Positions 1 through 6,407 of a stretch of 12,507 nt of DNA are shown one piece after another. The translations under genes and the position numbers were made by a program. Source of the stretch: Burkholderiales bacterium (GTDB lineage Bacteria; Pseudomonadota; Gammaproteobacteria; Burkholderiales; SG8-39); contig CAKKSJ010000486.1 of the NCBI GenBank assembly GCA_919902965.1, positions 1-12,507 of the forward strand, written 5' to 3'. Every line of letters starts with the position of its first letter. Position 1 is the stretch's first letter. Below the pieces are notes generated by a model. That model made no database searches and had not been told where the DNA came from. It saw nothing but the letters and a program-made list of their open reading frames with translations.

Positions 1-1157
1 GGCAGCGGCAGCTTTTTCTCGGCCATCACCTCGCGCAGGTGGTCGGGCCGGTCGGTGATCAGGCCGTCCACGCCCCAGTCGATCAGGCGCGCCATGTCCT
101 CGCGCTTGTTGACTGTCCACGGGATCACTTGCAAGCCGAGTTGCTGCGCTTGTTTCAGCAGCTCGGGGCTCAGTTCCGGAAAGTAGGGTGACCAGATCGC
201 GCCGCCGGCGGCTTTCACCATTTTCGGAATCGATCCGTGATCGCTGAACTGCACGCCGGCGGTCCAGGCCGAGTCGCCTGAGGGGCCGCGCGCGATGTTG
301 TCGAGAAAGCGCTGCTGCGCGCTCAGGTAACCGGTCGGAATTTTCGGCGCCAGTGCCTGCACCGCCTTCAGCGCGCGCCAGTCGAAAGATTGAATCACCA
401 CGCGCGAATTCATGCCTTCGCGTTCGATCAGCGCGAGCAGCACGCTGGCGAAGTCTTCAGGCGCGAGCGTGTCGCCCGGGTTCCTGGGCGAGGTCTTGAT
501 CTCGATGTTGAAGCGCACTTCGCTGTTGCCGGCGCGGCGCACTAGCTGGAACACCTGCGCCAGCGTCGGCATGTACAGCTTGTCCATGCGCTGCTGATCG
601 GGAAAACGGCGGCTGTATTCGCTGCCGGGCCTGATGCGGCCGACGTCGAAGTGTTCAACATCGTCCAGCGTCAGCTCGCGCACGGCGCGCGTCGGCGGGT
701 TGAGCCAGCGGCCATCGGTGCCGCGCGTGATGTCAGGATTGAGGCGCGCGTCGTGGCTCACCACCACCACGCCGTCCTTGGTGATTGCCGTGTCCAGCTC
801 CAGCGTGCTGACCCCCACCGTCAGCGCCGCGGCGAACGCGGGCAGGGTGTTCTCCGGCGCGAGGCCACGCGCGCCGCGATGACCCTGCAAGTCGAAGGCG
901 TGGGCGAAGAGCGGTGTCAGCGCAAACACGGCGGCGGCGAATGCACGAGCGGCGCGGCGTAAAAACCAATCGCCGCGATGACCCTGCAAGTCGAAGGCGT
1001 GGGCGAAGAGCGGTGTCAGCGCAAACACGGCGGCGGCGAATGCACGAGCGGCGCGGCGTAAAAACCAATCGCCGCGATGACCTTGAAGGTCGAATGCGGA
1101 GGCTAAGAACGGCGTCAGCAGCAAGGCGAAAAAAACGGCGGAAGCGAATGTTCTCAT
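1..1157 (-). CDS. Glycerophosphodiester phosphodiesterase, exported; C-terminus cut by window edge
   Basis: Hydrolyses glycerophosphodiesters to glycerol-3-phosphate and an alcohol; probably periplasmic. The frame stays open from ATG at 1157 to the window start (385 codons), with the stop outside. After the signal region come the GDPD signatures: HRGARGLAPENT, which carries the first catalytic His and a metal-binding Glu, then ELDTAITKDGVVVVSHD with the Glu-Asp metal pair and second His. Near the window edge is WGVDGLITDRPD, typical of the last barrel strand, so only a few residues are missing. The N-terminus is abnormal: the first 21 residues form a signal peptide ending ASA, followed by FDLQGHRG. 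Two identical 33-residue units then repeat FDLQGHRG plus a second signal-like segment ending AHA, before the true catalytic domain. The extra length (about 66 residues) comes entirely from this repeat. No clear Shine-Dalgarno precedes the ATG. A TAGAAT hexamer at 1164-1169 (minus) lies very close to it, so the start is uncertain. The family call is firm. Confidence 0.92.
   Translation of the reverse strand, partial: MRTFASAVFFALLLTPFLASAFDLQGHRGDWFLRRAARAFAAAVFALTPLFAHAFDLQGHRGDWFLRRAARAFAAAVFALTPLFAHAFDLQGHRGARGLAPENTLPAFAAALTVGVSTLELDTAITKDGVVVVSHDARLNPDITRGTDGRWLNPPTRAVRELTLDDVEHFDVGRIRPGSEYSRRFPDQQRMDKLYMPTLAQVFQLVRRAGNSEVRFNIEIKTSPRNPGDTLAPEDFASVLLALIEREGMNSRVVIQSFDWRALKAVQALAPKIPTGYLSAQQRFLDNIARGPSGDSAWTAGVQFSDHGSIPKMVKAAGGAIWSPYFPELSPELLKQAQQLGLQVIPWTVNKREDMARLIDWGVDGLITDRPDHLREVMAEKKLPL
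873..1070 (-). repeat. Perfect 99-bp tandem duplication inside the GDPD signal-peptide region
   Basis: Bases 873-971 and 972-1070 are identical over 99 bp. A third, diverged copy follows at 1071-1157 and holds the actual start codon. The unit is 33 codons, so the frame is kept. Each unit encodes FDLQGHRG followed by a basic-then-hydrophobic stretch ending in AHA, i.e. a complete signal-peptide-like segment plus the first catalytic His motif. No in-frame ATG, GTG or TTG was seen at the head of the repeated segment, so it could be used only as part of the long reading frame. Zero divergence between the two copies means very recent duplication or a misassembly of two alleles or paralogues. Confidence 0.95.
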
Positions 1158-1216
1158 GCCCGTATTCTAGCCCGGTTTACCGGATGACCCGGCCGTCGCG
1201 AGCGCTCAGCCGAAAT

Positions 1217-2278
1217 CTATTCCGAGTCGAGTACTTGCACCTGCGTCCCCAGCACCGATTCAAAACGCGCGGCATACGCGGGCCACACTTCCGGATTGAT
1301 CAGGCGCGGCGGCTTGCCGCCTTTGAGCACGCCCGCGATTTGCTCGGCTGCGATGGCTGCCATATTGCGCCGCGCCTCGTGGGTCACGCCGGCGGTATGA
1401 AAACCCGCGATCACGCTGTCGAGCTTGAGCAATGGATGATCCAGGGGCGGCGGTTCCTGATCCCAGACGTCGAGCCCGGCACCGCCGATATGGCCGGACT
1501 CGAGCGCGGCCAGCAAAGCCCGCTCGTTGTGGATGCCGCCGCGCGCTGTGGTGATGAACAGCGCGCCGCGTTTCATCCGCTGCAATGCGCGCGCGCCGAT
1601 CATGCCCAGGGTGTCCTGCGCGCGCGGGCAATGCAGGGTAACGATGTCGGACTTCGCCAGCAGATCGGCGAGCGCGGGGGACTGGGCGCCGCGCCGGCCG
1701 ATCTCCTCCTCGGTCAGGTAGGGGTCGGTGGCCAGCACGCGCATACCAAACGCCTGTGCCAGGGTCGCCATGCGCGTGCCGACGTGGCCGATGCCGATGA
1801 TGCCGAGGACCTTGCCGCCGATTTCGTGCCCCATGAGGTCCTCGCGCGAGAAACCCCGTTCGCGCCTGAGGCGCCGGTCGCATTCGATGATACGCCGCGA
1901 CAGCGCGAGCATCAGGCCGAACGCGTGCTCGGCGACCGAGTTGGCGTTGCCGCCCGCCTGGTTCACCACCGCGATCCCGGCCGCGGTGCAGGCCGCGACA
2001 TCCACGGTGTCATAACCGGCGCCGGAAGATGAAACGCACAGCAGCGCCGGGCAGCGTGCCAGCAGCTCCGCACCGACGAACCAGCGGCGCGGAAGCTCGT
2101 CCTTTGCGGCGGACACATGGTAGACATGCGCGCCAGCCAGCGCCGCCCAAGCCGCCGCCTCCGGGCCGGCGCACAGGCAAACCGAGAGATCGATATCGGA
2201 CTCGTGGTTCAGCCGCTCATCGAAAGCCGGATTTATCGGAAGGTCGAAGCGAACCACGTTCTTGCGCTTGCTGGTCAT
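1217..2278 (-). CDS. D-2-hydroxyacid dehydrogenase (NAD-binding, phosphoglycerate-dehydrogenase-like)
   Basis: Predicted cytoplasmic enzyme interconverting a 2-oxo acid and a D-2-hydroxy acid with NAD(P). The 353-residue product has the split catalytic domain and a Rossmann core with VLGIIGIGHVGTRMA near residue 160. The family catalytic residues are visible as Arg246 (TTARGG), Glu275 (WDQEPPP) and His294 (GFHTAGVT). The SSSGAGYDTVDV and NSVAEHAFGLMLAL stretches are typical of the SerA/GyaR group. There is no C-terminal ACT domain, so it is probably not a feedback-regulated biosynthetic SerA. The frame is open further upstream to a TTG at 2335, but ATG 2278 is preferred: a TATAAT on this strand at 2344-2349 would place the transcript start near 2337, leaving essentially no leader for the TTG. 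No strong Shine-Dalgarno is visible. It is divergent from the ThDP enzyme, which suggests related substrates; the exact substrate is unknown. Confidence 0.88.
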   Translation of the reverse strand: MTSKRKNVVRFDLPINPAFDERLNHESDIDLSVCLCAGPEAAAWAALAGAHVYHVSAAKDELPRRWFVGAELLARCPALLCVSSSGAGYDTVDVAACTAAGIAVVNQAGGNANSVAEHAFGLMLALSRRIIECDRRLRRERGFSREDLMGHEIGGKVLGIIGIGHVGTRMATLAQAFGMRVLATDPYLTEEEIGRRGAQSPALADLLAKSDIVTLHCPRAQDTLGMIGARALQRMKRGALFITTARGGIHNERALLAALESGHIGGAGLDVWDQEPPPLDHPLLKLDSVIAGFHTAGVTHEARRNMAAIAAEQIAGVLKGGKPPRLINPEVWPAYAARFESVLGTQVQVLDSE

Positions 2279-2343
2279 AGCCGAATTCCCGGAATTGCGA
2301 CCCTGCCGGTCAAAGCCGCAGCGGCGCGTGCTCAACCCAAGCG

Positions 2344-2349
2344 ATTATA
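2344..2349 (-). promoter_or_regulatory. Consensus -10 hexamer of the hydroxyacid dehydrogenase promoter
   Basis: Read on the minus strand this is TATAAT, a perfect sigma70 -10 box about 65 bp upstream of ATG 2278, in the divergent intergenic region. A good -35 is not evident at 16-18 bp spacing (CCTTGG or TACCTT are the best matches), so an activator may be needed. Sequence match only. Confidence 0.45.
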
Positions 2350-2412
2350 CCGGCGCTCGCCTGATCCAAGGTACCATTGTAAATCGGATGACAGACAATA
2401 ACGGAGATCGGC

Positions 2413-4167
2413 ATGACTGAAATCAGCGGCGGGGAATTCATCGTCAAAATGTTGCAGGCCGAGGGCGTGGAGAAGGTGTTCGGCATTATCGACGGCACTT
2501 ATTTCGGCTTCTATGTCAGCCTGCGCGCCCATGGCATAGACCTGGTCACGCCGCGCCACGAGACCAGCGCCGTGCACATGGCCGGCGCTTATGCGCGGCT
2601 CACCGGCAAGCTGGGCGTATGCATGGCCTCGAACGGGCCCGGCGTGGCGAACGCGCTGCCCGGCATCGCGGTGGAGCAGGCCGAAGGCAATCGCGTGCTT
2701 GTGGTCACCGCCTGTCGCCGCCCCGGCATCGCCTATCCCGACCGCGGCGGCAGCTACCAGTGTTTCGACCAGTCCGGCGTGATCGGCAAAATGGCGAAAT
2801 GGAGTTGTGTCATTGGCTCGTTCGAGCGCATCCCAGAGCTGGTGCGCATGGCGCTGCGCAAATCCTGGGAAGGCCGGCCGGGCGTGGTGCATATCGATGT
2901 GCCGGAGAACGTCATGAACACCAAGGTGAAGGCGGATCCCGTGTTCTGGGCGCCGCACCAATACCGCAGCACGACGCCCACCGTGCCGTCGCCGGCGCTC
3001 GTCGAACGCGCAGCGGACATGCTGATCGCGGCCGCGCAGCCCTTGATCCACGCCGGCAGCGGCATCATTCATGCGGGTGCCTATGCAGAACTGCGCCAGG
3101 TCGCGGAACTGCTGTGCGCGCCGCTGACCACGAGTTGGTCGGCGCGCGGCGTCTTGCCGGAAACTTCCGAGCTGTCGCTGCCGATGATCCACGTCAAACT
3201 GAATCAGGCGGCGCGCAACGACGCCGACCTGGTGCTGGCGCTGGGTACGCGCTTGGGCGAGACCGACTGGTGGGGCAAGGCGCCCTACTGGCGCCATCCC
3301 TCACAGCAGAAAATGATCCAGGTCGATGCCGATGGCGAAATGCTGGGCATGAACAAGCCGGCCGATCTCGCCATACTCGGCGACGCCAAATTGTTCCTTG
3401 CCGCCCTTGCCGCCGTGCTGGAAACGAAGAAGGCGGAAATCCGCACCGACGCGCGGCAGAAAAATATCGCGCGCTACAACGAGACCAAGCAGCGCGATCG
3501 CAAGCAATGGGACCGGGCGCTCGCGGATCAGTCCGCGCCGATGAATCCGGCGCATGTGGCGAGCGTCTGTCGCGAGTTCTTCCCTGACGACGCGATTCTC
3601 GTGGCCGACGGCGGCAACACCACCATCTGGGCGAGTTTTTATCACCAGGTGCGCGTGCCGAATACCCTGCTGTCGACCTTCAAGTTCGGCATGCTCGGCG
3701 CGGGCATGGCGCAGGCGCTGGGCGCCGCGGTGGCGCTGCCGGGGCGGCAGGTGGTGTGCATCACCGGCGATGGCGCGATGGGCTTTCACCCGCAGGAAAT
3801 CGAGACTGCGGTGAGGAACAAGCTCGCGGTGATTTACCTGGTGCTGTGCGACAAGGCCTGGGGCATGGTCAAAATGAATCAGTCCTTCACCCTGCGGCCG
3901 ATCAAGACCCTGCTGATGAAATCCCTGGCGCCGGAGGAAAACATCGCCACCGACCTGGGTGAAATCGAGTTCGACAAGCTGGCGATTTCCATGGGCGCGC
4001 ATGGCGAGCGCGTCGCCGACCCGAAGCAGCTCAAGCCGGCGCTGGAGCGCTGCCAGGCGAGCGGCCGCTGCGCCGTGATCCACGTCGACGTGAATCCGGT
4101 GAAACATATGTGGGCGCCGGGGCTGATCCACTTCAAGGACATGCACCAGGAGCCGAAAGGCAGATAG
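2413..4167 (+). CDS. Thiamine-diphosphate-dependent enzyme of the acetolactate synthase / benzoylformate decarboxylase type
   Basis: 584 residues, the usual length of the POX/ALS family, with three domains: N-terminal PYR domain (about 1-175), central Rossmann-like domain (about 190-330), C-terminal PP domain (about 375-560). Glu50 in TPRHETSAVHMAGAYAR matches the cofactor-activating glutamate. The ThDP/metal motif begins with GDG at 452-454 (TGDGAMGFHPQEIETAV). Where the family normally has Asn-Asn about 25 residues later, this protein has Asp480-Lys481 (LCDKAWGM). The usual N-terminal FGxPG is also altered (FGIIDGT). A GGAG ribosome binding site at 2403-2406 lies 6 nt from the ATG. The stop TAG is formed with the first bases of the inverted-repeat element that follows. 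It heads an operon with two SDR dehydrogenases, suggesting carboligation or decarboxylation of a 2-oxo acid followed by redox steps. Substrate not determinable; a true biosynthetic IlvB is unlikely because no small subunit is adjacent. Confidence 0.88.
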   Translation: MTEISGGEFIVKMLQAEGVEKVFGIIDGTYFGFYVSLRAHGIDLVTPRHETSAVHMAGAYARLTGKLGVCMASNGPGVANALPGIAVEQAEGNRVLVVTACRRPGIAYPDRGGSYQCFDQSGVIGKMAKWSCVIGSFERIPELVRMALRKSWEGRPGVVHIDVPENVMNTKVKADPVFWAPHQYRSTTPTVPSPALVERAADMLIAAAQPLIHAGSGIIHAGAYAELRQVAELLCAPLTTSWSARGVLPETSELSLPMIHVKLNQAARNDADLVLALGTRLGETDWWGKAPYWRHPSQQKMIQVDADGEMLGMNKPADLAILGDAKLFLAALAAVLETKKAEIRTDARQKNIARYNETKQRDRKQWDRALADQSAPMNPAHVASVCREFFPDDAILVADGGNTTIWASFYHQVRVPNTLLSTFKFGMLGAGMAQALGAAVALPGRQVVCITGDGAMGFHPQEIETAVRNKLAVIYLVLCDKAWGMVKMNQSFTLRPIKTLLMKSLAPEENIATDLGEIEFDKLAISMGAHGERVADPKQLKPALERCQASGRCAVIHVDVNPVKHMWAPGLIHFKDMHQEPKGR

Positions 4168-4357
4168 TGTCCCGAATCGCTAATTCGTTGAAGAAAAGAC
4201 GCCGAGAATCGACGCCATACGGCGTTGCAAATGCTCGCAAGCTGTCCAAGCTTGCTGCGCTTTGCGCCTTGTCTGGCGCCGATTTCGCCGCTTTTCTGTT
4301 ACGACGAACGCTGCCATGCCGGGCGCCTGGTCAACGAACCAGCGATTCGGGACACTA
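4165..4357 (+). mobile_element. MITE-like inverted-repeat element between the ThDP enzyme and extended SDR genes
   Basis: A 193-bp segment bounded by inverted repeats: TAGTGTCCCGAATCGCT at 4165-4181 is perfectly complementary to 4341-4357. The match extends inward to 26 bp with only two mismatches (4165-4190 against 4332-4357). Further in, the arms remain similar in inverted orientation (an AGAAAAG...CG.AATCG.CGCC block on each side), and a small hairpin (GCAAGCT / AGCTTGC) lies near the centre. The right arm has about 30 extra bases. Both ends carry TA, which fits a TA target duplication as made by IS630/Tc1-mariner transposases. It is too short to encode a transposase, so it would be mobilised in trans. 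The family assignment is inference; the inverted repeat itself is directly visible. Confidence 0.75.
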
Positions 4358-5332
4358 GTGGACGCGCCGCGCGTACTGGTGACGGGCGCGGCCGGCTATC
4401 TCGGCAGCCAGCTGATCGCAGGACTTGCGGCAGATGCGGCGCGCAGGCCCGCCGCGCTGGTGGCGATGGATGTGCGCGAAGTGCCGGCCGAAGTCCGCCT
4501 GCCGGGCGTCGCCTACGAGACCGCCGACATCCGCGCGCCAGAGCTGGGCGAGTTGCTCGAGCGCCATGCGATAGACACCGTGGTGCACCTCGCGTCTATC
4601 GTCACGCCGGGCAAGCTGAGCAATCGCGAATTCGAATATTCGGTCGACGTGCTCGGAACCGAGAATCTGCTCAAGGCCTGCGTTCTCGCGGGCGTCAGGA
4701 AGATCATCGTATCCTCCAGCGGCGCGGCCTATGGCTATCACGCCGACAATCCGGCCTGGATCAGCGAGGATGCGCCCGTGCGCGGCAACCGGGAGTTCGC
4801 TTATTCCTGGCACAAGCGCCTGGTCGAGGAAATGCTCGCCGACTACCGCGTGCAGGCGCCGCAGCTCGCGCAGCTGGTGTTTCGCATCGGCACGATACTC
4901 GGCGAGACCGTGCGCAACCAGATCACCGACCTGTTCGACAAGCCGCGGCTGATCGCGATCCGCGGCTCGGACAGTCCCTTTGTGTTCATCTGGGACCAGG
5001 ACGTGGTCGGCTGCCTGTGCGTAGCCGTGCATTCGGACAAGACCGGCATCTACAACCTCGCCGGCGACGGCGCCCTGCGCATCCATGAAATCGCCGCGCA
5101 GTTGGACAAGCGCTGCGTGGTGCTGCCCGCGTGGCTGCTGCAGGCCGCACTCGCGCTGCTCAAACCCCTGGGCCTGACACAGTACGGGCCGGAGCAGGTG
5201 AACTTCCTGCGCTACCGGCCGGTGCTGGCTAATCGGCGCCTGAAGGAACAATTCGGCTATGTGCCGAAGAAGACCTCGGCCGAGGTGTTCGAGTTCTACC
5301 TCGCGGCGCGCGCGCGGCGCAGTGCCTCATGA
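4358..5332 (+). CDS. NAD-dependent epimerase/dehydratase-type extended SDR
   Basis: 324 residues from GTG 4358. The Rossmann motif TGAAGYLG lies at residues 9-16. The acidic end of strand 2 (AMDVRE), the Ser cluster at 119-121 (VSSSGAAYG) and the catalytic YSWHK (Tyr149, Lys153) identify an extended SDR of the nucleotide-sugar epimerase fold; many members act on other substrates. The GTG is chosen because VDAPRVLVTG is the normal N-terminus. Upstream in-frame codons (TTG 4262, ATG 4316) lie inside the inverted-repeat element and would add unrelated residues, although ATG 4316 could now be used. The only ribosome-binding-like bases before the GTG are GGGA at 4349-4352, within the element terminus. 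Its stop overlaps the next start by 4 bp (ATGA at 5329-5332), so the two SDR genes are translationally coupled. Confidence 0.85.
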   Translation: MDAPRVLVTGAAGYLGSQLIAGLAADAARRPAALVAMDVREVPAEVRLPGVAYETADIRAPELGELLERHAIDTVVHLASIVTPGKLSNREFEYSVDVLGTENLLKACVLAGVRKIIVSSSGAAYGYHADNPAWISEDAPVRGNREFAYSWHKRLVEEMLADYRVQAPQLAQLVFRIGTILGETVRNQITDLFDKPRLIAIRGSDSPFVFIWDQDVVGCLCVAVHSDKTGIYNLAGDGALRIHEIAAQLDKRCVVLPAWLLQAALALLKPLGLTQYGPEQVNFLRYRPVLANRRLKEQFGYVPKKTSAEVFEFYLAARARRSAS

Positions 5333-6138
5333 AGCGGCGCGATTTCACCGGCACGGTCGTGGTGATCACCGGCGCCGCGGGCGGCCTCGGGCGGGCCTTG
5401 GCATTCGCATTCGCCGCAGCCGGTGCGCGCATTGCGGCGCTCGACCGCGATGCGGCCGGGGCCGAGGCGCTGGCAGCCGAGCTGCGCAGCCGGGACCGGC
5501 AGGCGCTGGCCATCGACTGCGATGTGACCGACCCCGCCGCCTGTGAGCGGGCATTGGCGGCGGTGATCACCTCCTTTGGACGCGTCGACGTCCTCGTCAA
5601 CAACGCCGGCATCAGCCACCGCAGCGCCTGGCGGCGCACCGAGCCCGCGGTGACGCGGCGCGTGATGGAGGTGAATTTTTTTGGCGCGGTCAATAGCACG
5701 CGCGCGGCGCTCGATGCGCTGCTCGCCTCGCGCGGGCTTATCATCATCATTTCCAGCGTCGCGGGCTTCGCTCCCTTGATCGCGCGCACCGGCTATGCGG
5801 CATCGAAACACGCGCTGCACGGATTTTTCGAAAGCCTGCGCAGCGAACTTGCCGATGACGGGGTGGACGTGCTCATGGTCTGCCCCTCGTTCATCGCCAC
5901 CGGCATCGACAGGAATGCGCTCGGCGGCGACGGTGCCGCGGTGCGCCACGCGCAGCAGATCGTCGGCGAACGCGCGCGGCCCGAGGACATTGCGCTGCAA
6001 GTGCTGCGTGCCGCGCAGCGCGGCAAGCGCCTGCTGCTGCCGGGGCGCACCTCGAAACTCGCCTGGTGGGTGAGCCGGCTCGCGCCGGCGTACTACGCGC
6101 GCGCGATGGCGCGACGATTGCGCGGCGAGATGCTGTAG
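5329..6138 (+). CDS. Classical short-chain dehydrogenase/reductase
   Basis: 269 residues. All hallmarks of a classical SDR are present: cofactor-binding TGAAGGLG at 14-21, NNAG at 91-94, catalytic Ser143 in IIIISSVAG, and YAASK with Tyr156 and Lys160. An acidic residue after strand 2 (ALDRD) suggests NAD rather than NADP preference; this is an inference. The C-terminal tail is rich in Trp, Tyr and Arg (LAWWVSRLAPAYYARAM), resembling membrane-associated SDRs. The start overlaps the previous stop by 4 bp, so expression is coupled to the extended SDR. Last gene of the ThDP enzyme operon; a GC palindrome follows the stop at once. Substrate unknown. Confidence 0.9.
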   Translation: MKRRDFTGTVVVITGAAGGLGRALAFAFAAAGARIAALDRDAAGAEALAAELRSRDRQALAIDCDVTDPAACERALAAVITSFGRVDVLVNNAGISHRSAWRRTEPAVTRRVMEVNFFGAVNSTRAALDALLASRGLIIIISSVAGFAPLIARTGYAASKHALHGFFESLRSELADDGVDVLMVCPSFIATGIDRNALGGDGAAVRHAQQIVGERARPEDIALQVLRAAQRGKRLLLPGRTSKLAWWVSRLAPAYYARAMARRLRGEML

Positions 6139-6157
6139 CGGCGGCGCGCGCCGCCGC
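6138..6157 (+). terminator. GC-rich palindrome directly after the operon stop codon
   Basis: A perfect 20-bp palindrome made only of G and C begins at the last base of the TAG stop. As RNA it would form an 8-bp stem with a 4-nt loop. Three A residues rather than a U-tract follow, so it is at best a partial intrinsic terminator or an mRNA 3-prime stabiliser. Position after the last operon gene supports a transcription-end role. Confidence 0.4.
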
Positions 6158-6218
6158 AAATCAGGCCGCGCCGATTCTGTCGCGCCAAGCTACATTACAG
6201 CGCGAGCATAATTCTGGC

Positions 6219-6232
6219 TTGATCCATATCAA
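6219..6232. promoter_or_regulatory. Perfect FNR-type box
   Basis: TTGATCCATATCAA matches the FNR/Anr consensus TTGATnnnnATCAA at all ten defined positions. A site centred at 6225.5 would place a class II (-41.5) transcript start near 6267, and a -10-like TCTAAG lies at 6254-6259, the right distance. The only downstream gene on the plus strand is the HD-GYP sensor at 6511, so oxygen control of that gene is the simplest reading. Crp-like relatives bind similar but distinct sites (TGTGA half sites); this one is FNR-like. Confidence 0.7.
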
Positions 6233-6273
6233 CCGTGCTATCACTATGGTCTTTCTAAGAGCCTATTACAAAA

Positions 6274-6356
6274 TGAGGGGATATCCCCTGCGGTGGGAGA
6301 CCGAAGGTCGGGACCACCCGAAGAGGTGGGGACTTCTTGCAGGGCGTCTCCCCTCA
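6274..6356 (+). ncRNA. Candidate structured RNA, branched fold
   Basis: Nested perfect complementarity predicts a compact fold: P1 TGAGGGGA (6274-6281) with TCCCCTCA (6349-6356); P2 CCCTGC (6286-6291) with GCAGGG (6339-6344); P3 GGTGG (6292-6296) with CCACC (6314-6318), capped by GACC-GAA-GGTC (6299-6309); and P4 GAAG (6320-6323) with CTTC (6333-6336). Single-stranded parts are purine-rich (GGGA and AGGTGGGGA). A separate 10-bp hairpin follows at 6372-6402. It does not match any riboswitch consensus I can recall, including both cyclic-di-GMP classes. It may simply be the folded interior of the insert that contains it. Confidence 0.35.
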
Positions 6357-6371
6357 TACTCCCCTAAGTCG

Positions 6372-6402
6372 GAGGCCATTTCGGTAATTCTCAAATGGCC
6401 TC
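6372..6402 (+). repeat. 10-bp inverted repeat with 11-nt loop
   Basis: GAGGCCATTT (6372-6381) pairs perfectly with AAATGGCCTC (6393-6402), with a G-T pair available just outside. A run of eight T (6419-6426) lies 16 nt beyond the stem, too far for a canonical intrinsic terminator. The right arm coincides with the end of the putative insert. Confidence 0.6.
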
Positions 6403-6407
6403 TAAGT

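Larger units (their letters stand above)
6259..6402 (+). mobile_element. Possible 144-bp IS-derived (MITE-like) insert with TAA target duplication
   Basis: The segment starts GAGCCTATTACAAAAT and its reverse-complemented end reads GAGGCCATTTGAGAAT, agreeing at 11 of the first 16 bases. TAA flanks it on both sides (6256-6258 and 6403-6405). GAG-type ends and 3-bp TNA duplications are known for part of the IS5 family; the assignment here is inference from ends only. It looks less GC-rich than its surroundings and has no convincing ORF. An alternative is that it is a native structured leader RNA rather than an insert. Confidence 0.4.

Noticed and set aside
914..2032. Long plus-strand frame (372 codons) opposite the GDPD and hydroxyacid dehydrogenase genes
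   Set aside because: Arg-rich translation with no family motif, created by high GC and the 99-bp repeat; the minus strand carries two clear enzymes.
4262..4357. N-terminal extension of the extended SDR from TTG 4262
   Set aside because: It lies within the inverted-repeat element and precedes the normal SDR N-terminus; kept only as a possibility for ATG 4316.
6274..6402. Cyclic-di-GMP riboswitch upstream of the HD-GYP gene
   Set aside because: Neither the class I conserved stretches (CACGCACAGGGCAAACC-like and tetraloop receptor) nor the class II pattern are visible, so no ligand is claimed.
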